Shown piece by piece: positions 58,240 to 64,000 of a DNA stretch of 64,000 nucleotides (position 1 is its first letter; each line of letters opens with the position of its first letter). The position numbers and the translations under genes were made by a program. The DNA lies in assembly GCA_016721825.1 (NCBI GenBank), contig JADKHI010000001.1, positions 1,178,001-1,242,000 of the forward strand, written 5' to 3'. This stretch comes from Flavobacteriales bacterium. Lineage in GTDB: Bacteria; Bacteroidota; Bacteroidia; Flavobacteriales_F; PHOS-HE28. The notes beneath the pieces are model-generated. The model made no database searches. It was not told the DNA's origin and worked only from the letters and a program-made list of their open reading frames with translations.

Positions 58240-59358
58240 GTGACCCTCACCGACCAGCAGCTCATCCACCGCATCGCCCTCAGCATGCTCAAAGGCATCG
58301 GGCCGGTGAACGCCCGCAACCTGGTGGCCTACTGCGGCGGCGTGGATCCGCTGTTCGCGGACAAGAAGGTGCGGCGCTCCTTGGAGAAGGTCCCCGGCAT
58401 CGGCCCCACGCTGGCCAACGCCATCCTCGATACCACCGTACTACGCGCCGCCGAAAAGGAGCTTGCCTACGTGCGCAAGAACCACCTGCGCATGCTCTTC
58501 TACCTCGACCCGGAGTACCCTGCGCGGTTGAAGCCCTGTGAGGATGCGCCCGTGCTGCTTTTCGCCAAAGGCAACGCCACATTGGACGTGCAGCGCTCCG
58601 TGGCCATCGTGGGCACACGCACCCCCACCGACCACGGCCGCCGCATGACCGAGGAACTGGTGGAAGGCCTGAAGGAGAGCGGTGCATTGGTGGTGAGCGG
58701 CCTGGCCTACGGCGTGGACATCGTAGCGCACCGCAGTGCCTTGAAGGCGGGCCTGAACACCATTGGCTGCGTGGCCCACGGCATGGACAAGCTCTACCCC
58801 GGCGAGCATGCGGCCACCGCGAAGGAGATGCTTGACCAGGGCGCCCTGGTCACCGAGCTGCCCAGCGGAAGCAACTTCGTGCCCGGCAACTTCCCCGCAC
58901 GCAACCGCGTGATCGCTGGCCTCAGCGACTGTACCGTGGTGATCGAGAGCGGCGTGAAGGGCGGCAGCCTCATCACCGCCGACATTGCCAACAGCTACGA
59001 CCGCGAGGTCATGGCCTTCCCCGGCAGGCCCACCGACGCGCGCAGCATCGGCTGCAACCGCCTGATCAAGGACAACAAGGCCCACCTGATCACCGGGGCC
59101 GAGGACCTGCTGAAGCTGATGGAATGGATGCCCGATCCCAAGAAGAAAAAGGCACCCGTGCAGAACGCCCTCTTCCTGGACCTGATGCCTGAGGAACAAG
59201 CCTTGGTGGATGTGCTGAAGGAGAAAGGCAAGCTCGGCATCGACGACCTCTGCCTCCTGAGCAAGCTCCCACAGCACAAGGCCGCTGGCATCCTGCTGAA
59301 CCTGGAGTTCAACGGCGTGCTGCGCAGCTTGCCGGGCAAGGTGTACCAGCTGAATTAA
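58240..59358 (+). CDS. dprA: DNA-processing protein DprA/Smf
   Basis: 372 residues from GTG 58240. N-terminal helix-hairpin-like segments (HRIALSMLKGIGPVNARNLV; VPGIGPTLANAI), then the Rossmann core with SVAIVGTRTPTDHGRRM, SGLAYGVDIVAHRSAL, GCVAHGMDKLYPGEH, FPARNRVIAGLSDCTVVIES, GSLITADIA and the C-terminal DML1-type winged helix. It loads RecA on incoming single-stranded DNA. Divergent from the TonB receptor. Confidence 0.93.
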   Translation: MTLTDQQLIHRIALSMLKGIGPVNARNLVAYCGGVDPLFADKKVRRSLEKVPGIGPTLANAILDTTVLRAAEKELAYVRKNHLRMLFYLDPEYPARLKPCEDAPVLLFAKGNATLDVQRSVAIVGTRTPTDHGRRMTEELVEGLKESGALVVSGLAYGVDIVAHRSALKAGLNTIGCVAHGMDKLYPGEHAATAKEMLDQGALVTELPSGSNFVPGNFPARNRVIAGLSDCTVVIESGVKGGSLITADIANSYDREVMAFPGRPTDARSIGCNRLIKDNKAHLITGAEDLLKLMEWMPDPKKKKAPVQNALFLDLMPEEQALVDVLKEKGKLGIDDLCLLSKLPQHKAAGILLNLEFNGVLRSLPGKVYQLN

Positions 59359-59432
59359 GGGGCTTCCGCTTCCATGAACCGCTCCCTGTTCACGGCCCCG
59401 TTCAAAGGCTGTCGGATCTGAACTTCGCCGCC

Positions 59433-59440
59433 TACCTTTG
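59433..59440 (+). promoter_or_regulatory. -7 box of gdhA
   Basis: TACCTTTG followed by CCGCGC, 41 bases before ATG 59482. Confidence 0.55.
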
Positions 59441-59481
59441 CCGCGCTTTTCCAAAAGGAAGCACAACCTAACATCCCCGCG

Positions 59482-60837
59482 ATGGCAAAGTCGAACAAGG
59501 CGGTTGACGCCTTCATGGCCGAAGTGAAGAAGCGCAACGGCAGCGAACCGGAATTCCTCCAGGCCGTGCACGAAGTGGCCGAAATGGTGATCCCCTTCAT
59601 CGAGGCGAACCCCAAGTACAAGGGCAAGATGCTCCTGGAGCGCATGGTGGAGCCCGAGCGCACCATCATCTTCCGCATCCCATGGGTCGATGACAAGGGC
59701 AACACGCAGGTGAACCGCGGCTTCCGCATCGAGTTCAACAGCGCCATCGGACCTTACAAGGGCGGCCTGCGCTTCCACCCGAGCGTGAACCTCAGCATCC
59801 TGAAGTTCCTGGGTTTCGAACAAACCTTTAAGAACAGCCTCACCACCCTGCCCATGGGCGGAGGGAAAGGCGGTAGCGACTTCGACCCGAAGGGCAAGAG
59901 CGACGGCGAAGTGATGCGTTTCTGCCAGAGCCTGATGACGGAACTGTTCCGCCACATCGGCCCTGACACCGACGTGCCTGCGGGCGACATCGGCGTGGGC
60001 GGTCGCGAGATCGGCTTCATGTTCGGCCAGTACAAGCGCCTGGCCAACGAATTCACCGGCGTGCTCACCGGCAAGGGCATCACGTGGGGTGGCTCGCTGA
60101 TCCGTCCCGAAGCCACCGGCTACGGCTGCGTGTACTTCGCGGAGGAGATGATGAAGCACAACAAGACCAGCTTCAAAGGCAAAACGGTTGCGGTGAGCGG
60201 CAGCGGCAACGTGGCCCAGTACGCCATTGAGAAGGCCACGGCCCTCGGTGCGAAAGTGGTGTCCGCCAGCGACAGCGATGGCAGCATCTACGATCCGGCA
60301 GGCATCACCAAGGAGAAGCTCGCCTTCCTCATGGAACTGAAGAACGTGAAGCGCGGTCGCATCGAGGAGTACGCGAAGAAGTTCAAAGGCAGCACCTACA
60401 AGAAGGGCGCCCGCGTGTGGGACGTTGTCGCCAAGTGCGACGTGGCCCTGCCCTGCGCTACGCAGAACGAATTGGACGGCAAGAACGCCAAGGACCTCGT
60501 GAAGAAGGGTGTGAAGTATGTGGCCGAAGGCGCCAACATGCCCAGCACTCCTGAAGCCATCGCCGTGTTCGAAGCCGCCAAGGTGCTCTTCGCCCCAGGC
60601 AAGGCCAGCAACGCCGGTGGTGTTGCTACCAGCGGCTTGGAGATGAGCCAGAACAGCCTGCGCCTCAGCTGGACCCGTGAGGAGGTGGATAGCCGCCTGC
60701 ACGAGATCATGAAGAACATCCACAAGGCGTGCGTGAAGCACGGCACCGAAGGCAAGCACGTCAACTACGTGAAAGGCGCCAACATCGCCGGCTTCGTGAA
60801 GGTGGCTGACGCCATGCTGGATCAGGGCGTGGTGTAA
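59482..60837 (+). CDS. gdhA: NADP-type glutamate dehydrogenase
   Basis: 451 residues. Hexameric GDH: GPYKGGLRFHPSVN with substrate lysine, LPMGGGKGGSDFDPKGKSD with the catalytic Lys, DVPAGDIGVGGREIG, and dinucleotide fold VAVSGSGNVAQYA. The residue after the glycine-rich loop is Ser (ASDSDGSI), pointing to NADP rather than NAD, as in assimilatory GDH. Reductive amination of 2-oxoglutarate. Strong terminator downstream. Confidence 0.96.
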   Translation: MAKSNKAVDAFMAEVKKRNGSEPEFLQAVHEVAEMVIPFIEANPKYKGKMLLERMVEPERTIIFRIPWVDDKGNTQVNRGFRIEFNSAIGPYKGGLRFHPSVNLSILKFLGFEQTFKNSLTTLPMGGGKGGSDFDPKGKSDGEVMRFCQSLMTELFRHIGPDTDVPAGDIGVGGREIGFMFGQYKRLANEFTGVLTGKGITWGGSLIRPEATGYGCVYFAEEMMKHNKTSFKGKTVAVSGSGNVAQYAIEKATALGAKVVSASDSDGSIYDPAGITKEKLAFLMELKNVKRGRIEEYAKKFKGSTYKKGARVWDVVAKCDVALPCATQNELDGKNAKDLVKKGVKYVAEGANMPSTPEAIAVFEAAKVLFAPGKASNAGGVATSGLEMSQNSLRLSWTREEVDSRLHEIMKNIHKACVKHGTEGKHVNYVKGANIAGFVKVADAMLDQGVV

Positions 60838-60859
60838 GACCACACCAACCGCTCATTGC

Positions 60860-60894
60860 AAGAAGCCCCCGGAGAATCCGGGGGCTTCTTCGTT
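60860..60894 (+). terminator. Rho-independent terminator of gdhA
   Basis: AAGAAGCCCCCGG-AGAAT-CCGGGGGCTTCTT, perfect 13-bp stem, followed by CGTT. Begins 22 bases after the gdhA stop. Confidence 0.92.
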
Positions 60895-60910
60895 ACACGT
60901 CATTCAGGTG

Positions 60911-60976
60911 TTCAACCACAGATTGACGCAGCTACTGAAGTGGACCTGATCTCATCTGTGTTCATCCGTAGTTCAA
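60911..60976. repeat. Decayed decamer-type inverted repeat
   Basis: Left arm TTCAACCACAGATTGACGCAG, right arm CATCTGTGTTCATCCGTAGTT: about 14 of 21 positions remain complementary. The words CACAGAT and ATCTGTGTTCATCCGT match the 48901 element, so this looks like an older copy. Confidence 0.6.
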
Positions 60977-61069
60977 CATCCGGTGTCCAAAGTGATCCAT
61001 TGGATCTCGTTATCTTGACCAGCAGATCGACCGCGGAGGGGGAAGTCATTCATTCGATCCGGTACCACC

Positions 61070-64000
61070 ATGACCAATCGTTCGCGTTCCTACAAGGCCC
61101 CCATCACGCTATCGCTGATCGGTGGTGCCGTGCTGCTGATGGCCTTTCTGCCGCACGAACTCATCAATGCGGGTAGTGCTGCGCCCGCCACGCAGTTCAT
61201 GAACTTCGAGAGCGCGCATGTGCACCCGATCGACATGACGCCGGACGGCACCAAGTTGCTGGCGGTGAACACGGCGAACAACACCTTGGAGGTCTTCCAG
61301 GTCACCGGCACCGGGCTGCTGAACACGGTGAGCATTCCCGTAGGGCTTGACCCCGTGACCGTGCGTGTGCGCAGCAACACCGAGGCTTGGGTGGTGGATC
61401 AGGTGAGCGACGCCATCAGCATTGTAGACCTATCGACGAACACAGTGGTGCGCAGCCTGGCCACGGAGAACGAACCCGCCGATGTGGTCTTCGCTGGTTC
61501 ACCGCAGAAGGCTTTCGTGAGCTGCGCGGAGCGCGAGAGCATTCAGATCTTCGACCCGAGCAACCTAAGCGCCGCACCCGGTGAAGTGCTGTTGAAAGGC
61601 GAGCAGCCCCGCGCCATGGCCGTGAGCCCGGATGGCAGCACGGTGTACACGGCCTTCTTCGAGAGCGGCAACCGCACCACAGTGGTGAGCGGCAATCCCT
61701 TCCTGGGCGGTGGATTCTGTAGCCCGCAGGGTGGTTGCACCACGGTGCCCAACGACGTGACCAAGCCCGCCGGCCCCTATGGCGGTGTAGTGCCCATTCC
61801 GAACGCGGGCCTCGCCTACAACCCACCGTTGAACCTTGCGAATCCGGCCCCGGGCGCCACCACCAACCACAGCATCATTGTCCGCAAGAACAACGCGGGC
61901 CAATGGATGGACGACAACAACGGCAACTGGACCAACATCGTTACCGGCGGTGCTGGCGCGCGGGTGGCGGGCTGGGACATGCCCGACCGCGATGTGGCCG
62001 TGCTGAACGCCAACAGCCTTGCCCTCACCTACCAGGCCACGCTCGGCAACATCCTGATGGCGATGGCCGTGCACCCCACCAACGGGCAGGTCTGTGTGGT
62101 CGGCACCGATGCCACCAACGAAGTGCGCTTCGAGCCGAACCTGAACGGCCGGTTCCTGCGTGTGAACCTCTCGCGTTTCAGCCCAGGTGGCAGCAACACC
62201 ATCACCGATCTGAATCCGCACATCAACTACGCGAACAGTTCGCTTCCCCCGGCCATCCGGACACAGAGTGTCGGCGACCCACGCGGTATTGTGTGGAAGA
62301 GCGATGGCAGCAAAGCCTATGTGACCGGTATGGGTTCCAACAACGTGGTGGTGATCGACCCGAGCGGTGCTCGCATCGGCAGCGTTCCCATCACCGTGGG
62401 CGAAGGGCCTACCGGCATCGTGCTGGACGAGTTGCGCAACAAGGCCTATGTGCTCAACAAGTTCGAAGGCACCATCAGCACCGTGGACCTGGGCACGAAC
62501 ACCGAAGTGGCGCGCGCCAACTTCTTCGACCCCACGCCCCAGGTGATCAAGGCCGGTCGCAAGCACCTCTACAACACGCACTTGGGCAGCGGCAACGGAC
62601 ACATCAGCTGCGGCAGCTGCCACGTGGACGGCCGCTGGGACCGCCTGGGCTGGGACCTCGGCAATCCCGCTGGGAACATGGAGACCGTGGGTGGCAACAC
62701 CTTCCACCCGATGAAGGGCGTGAAGACGACACAGTTCCTCATCGACATCATCGGCAAGGGCACCGGCAACTTGCACTGGCGCGGCGACAAGACCGGCTTC
62801 CAGGATTTCGCAGGCGCCTTCCAAAGCCTGCAAGGGCTGAGCGCTCCGAAGGACGCGGCCGGCATGCAGGAGTTCTCCGATTTCCTGAACGCTTGCTGGT
62901 ACGTGCCGAACCCCTACCGCACCTATCGGCCGGAAAGCACGGTGGCCGCAGCGACTGAACGCATGAACCCCAGCCGTGTACGCTGGACCGGCACGGACTT
63001 CCAGGCCATCCCCAGCGCGGGGGTGAAGCTCTTCGTGTCCGTGAATTTCAATTGTTCGCACTGCCACCAGACCGGCACCGGTCGCGGCAACCTGGCCGGG
63101 CAGGGCAGCAACGTGAACGCGGGCGTGGTGAACGTGACCAACAACGTGGACATGGTGCCCGACCTGCGCAGCGTGTACCGCAAGAACGGCTTCTTCTACA
63201 ACACCACCGAATGCACCAGCGGCTTCGGCCTCATGAGCGACGGCACCATGGAGACCGTTTTCAACCAAGGCGGCACCGGCCAATACCTCGGCGACTATGA
63301 ACCGGAACTGCTCTCCTGGTCAGGCGGTGTCACCCCTGCAAACAGTCAAGCCAGCCAGAACTTTCCCTTGGTGCATGTGAGCCAGGATGCCATGCCCGCG
63401 GTGGGTCTGCGCCACACGCTGAACGGCGCCAGCATCGGCACCACCACGCAGCTCGACTTCATGAAGGCCCTGGTGAACGACTACCCCACCACGCTCGGCA
63501 TGATCGTGAAGGGCGTGTACCAGAACGAGAAGCGCGGCTTCTACTACCTAGGGGCCGACAACTACCAGAGCGACATGGCCGGACAGACGGTAACGCACGC
63601 GCAGCTGGTGGCCGCGGCACAGGCCGGTGGTTCACCCTTGAGCTGGACCATCGTGGGTGCCCAGGTGAAGGTGCGCATGGGTGTGGATGCCGATGCCGAT
63701 GGCACCTTGGATAAGGACGATCAAGTGGCCCGCGTGAACATGCGCGTCTTCCTAGCAGGACCTTACGACGCCTCGCCCATGCGCGCCGACCTGGTGGCGA
63801 ACGGCCTGCTGCCGAACACGGACCCCTACGGACTGGGTGCCACGGCAAGCCCTGCGGTCATGGCCTTCACCGGTCTTGCAGCGCCTGTGGATTGGGCGGT
63901 GGTGGAACTGCGCAACAGCGTTACCCCCACCACCGTGGTGGCCAGCGCCGCCGTGCTGATCCAGCGCAACGGCAACCTGATGATGCCTTCTGGGGAACAG
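61070..64000 (+). CDS. YVTN beta-propeller/di-heme cytochrome c fusion (3' truncated by the window)
   Basis: At least 977 residues, open at the window end. The N-terminal 35 residues form a signal or anchor (ITLSLIGGAVLLMAFLPHEL). Residues ~45-480 are YVTN/SMP-30-like propeller blades (DMTPDGTKLLAVNTANNTLEVFQV; AISIVDLSTNTVVRSL; AMAVSPDGSTVYTAFFE; VVVIDPSGARIGSVPI). After that come two heme sites: C514-G-S-C517-H518 and C662-S-H-C665-H666, then a MauG-like/di-heme peroxidase pattern. The rest (to ~977) continues with an EF-like DADADGTLDKDD. It resembles the quinohemoprotein-style secreted propeller-cytochromes of environmental Bacteroidota, whose substrates are unknown. The terminus probably bears a type IX sorting domain beyond the window. 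Confidence 0.85.
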   Translation, partial: MTNRSRSYKAPITLSLIGGAVLLMAFLPHELINAGSAAPATQFMNFESAHVHPIDMTPDGTKLLAVNTANNTLEVFQVTGTGLLNTVSIPVGLDPVTVRVRSNTEAWVVDQVSDAISIVDLSTNTVVRSLATENEPADVVFAGSPQKAFVSCAERESIQIFDPSNLSAAPGEVLLKGEQPRAMAVSPDGSTVYTAFFESGNRTTVVSGNPFLGGGFCSPQGGCTTVPNDVTKPAGPYGGVVPIPNAGLAYNPPLNLANPAPGATTNHSIIVRKNNAGQWMDDNNGNWTNIVTGGAGARVAGWDMPDRDVAVLNANSLALTYQATLGNILMAMAVHPTNGQVCVVGTDATNEVRFEPNLNGRFLRVNLSRFSPGGSNTITDLNPHINYANSSLPPAIRTQSVGDPRGIVWKSDGSKAYVTGMGSNNVVVIDPSGARIGSVPITVGEGPTGIVLDELRNKAYVLNKFEGTISTVDLGTNTEVARANFFDPTPQVIKAGRKHLYNTHLGSGNGHISCGSCHVDGRWDRLGWDLGNPAGNMETVGGNTFHPMKGVKTTQFLIDIIGKGTGNLHWRGDKTGFQDFAGAFQSLQGLSAPKDAAGMQEFSDFLNACWYVPNPYRTYRPESTVAAATERMNPSRVRWTGTDFQAIPSAGVKLFVSVNFNCSHCHQTGTGRGNLAGQGSNVNAGVVNVTNNVDMVPDLRSVYRKNGFFYNTTECTSGFGLMSDGTMETVFNQGGTGQYLGDYEPELLSWSGGVTPANSQASQNFPLVHVSQDAMPAVGLRHTLNGASIGTTTQLDFMKALVNDYPTTLGMIVKGVYQNEKRGFYYLGADNYQSDMAGQTVTHAQLVAAAQAGGSPLSWTIVGAQVKVRMGVDADADGTLDKDDQVARVNMRVFLAGPYDASPMRADLVANGLLPNTDPYGLGATASPAVMAFTGLAAPVDWAVVELRNSVTPTTVVASAAVLIQRNGNLMMPSGEQ

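Noticed and set aside
58441..60843. 800-residue minus-strand frame across dprA and gdhA
   Set aside because: Antisense shadow of two well-conserved genes; composition is His/Val/Ala-rich and without domains.
61565..63283. 572-residue minus-strand frame under the propeller-cytochrome gene
   Set aside because: The plus-strand frame has propeller blades and CxxCH motifs; this one shows only His/Val-rich shadow sequence.

Overview
This window comes from a Bacteroidota genome, most likely Flavobacteriales or a close relative, that is GC-rich for the phylum (roughly 60 percent by eye). The evidence is: two secreted giants ending in the gliding-motility/type IX secretion (type B) sorting domain; a lipid A/KDO envelope gene set; a carboxypeptidase-domain TonB receptor; a two-gene metH; and many copies of the phylum-specific -7 promoter box (TAnnTTTG, here often TAnnTTCG). 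Shine-Dalgarno sequences are essentially absent. I see no rRNA, phage, IS element or CRISPR array; the one tRNA is tRNA-Ser(GGA).

Layout. 1-4.4 kb: two tandem choice-of-anchor-L adhesin-like proteins. 4.4-10.5 kb: M20 dipeptidase, LEA-type lipoprotein, a small membrane protein, a DUF255 thioredoxin-fold protein and two secreted proteins, one built of 22-residue repeats. 10.5-18 kb: tsaB, tolC, an OmpA-family protein, and the split cobalamin-dependent methionine synthase behind a SAM-I riboswitch with a visible attenuator. 18-22.5 kb: a cytochrome oxidase assembly/subunit operon (ctaB, two subunit III genes, subunit IV, SCO, DUF420) and a small membrane protein. 22.5-30 kb: an envelope polysaccharide block (two related outer-membrane barrels, a MraY/WecA-type transferase, fcl, gmd, cysQ). 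30-34.5 kb: two secreted amidohydrolase-fold proteins. 34.5-38.7 kb: cytochrome b-like, cytochrome c, hflX, acyltransferase, FkbM methyltransferase. 38.8-47.5 kb: PBP1A, MsbA-like exporter, rbfA, methyltransferase, beta-barrel protein, LolC/E-like permease, dus, tRNA-Ser. 47.6-60.8 kb: a 53-residue membrane protein, asparaginase, TatD, heptosyltransferase-like GT9, thioesterase, HemJ, peroxiredoxin, a WD40-like/DUF pair, an HU-SPOR protein, kdsB, a TonB receptor, dprA and gdhA. 61 kb to the end: a large YVTN-propeller/cytochrome c fusion that runs off the window.

The most interesting signals lie outside the ordinary housekeeping genes. (1) Several intergenic spots carry short-period (7, 8 or 10 bp) tandem or inverted repeat arrays, each with its own motif, sometimes running into the neighbouring stop codon. 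(2) Many -7 boxes sit only 4-12 bases from the start codon, implying leaderless or ultra-short-leader mRNAs and correcting several start codons. (3) The SAM riboswitch, terminator and antiterminator can be traced base by base. (4) There is a 22-residue-repeat secreted protein of unknown function. (5) A 53-residue membrane protein and a long hairpin lie behind the tRNA.
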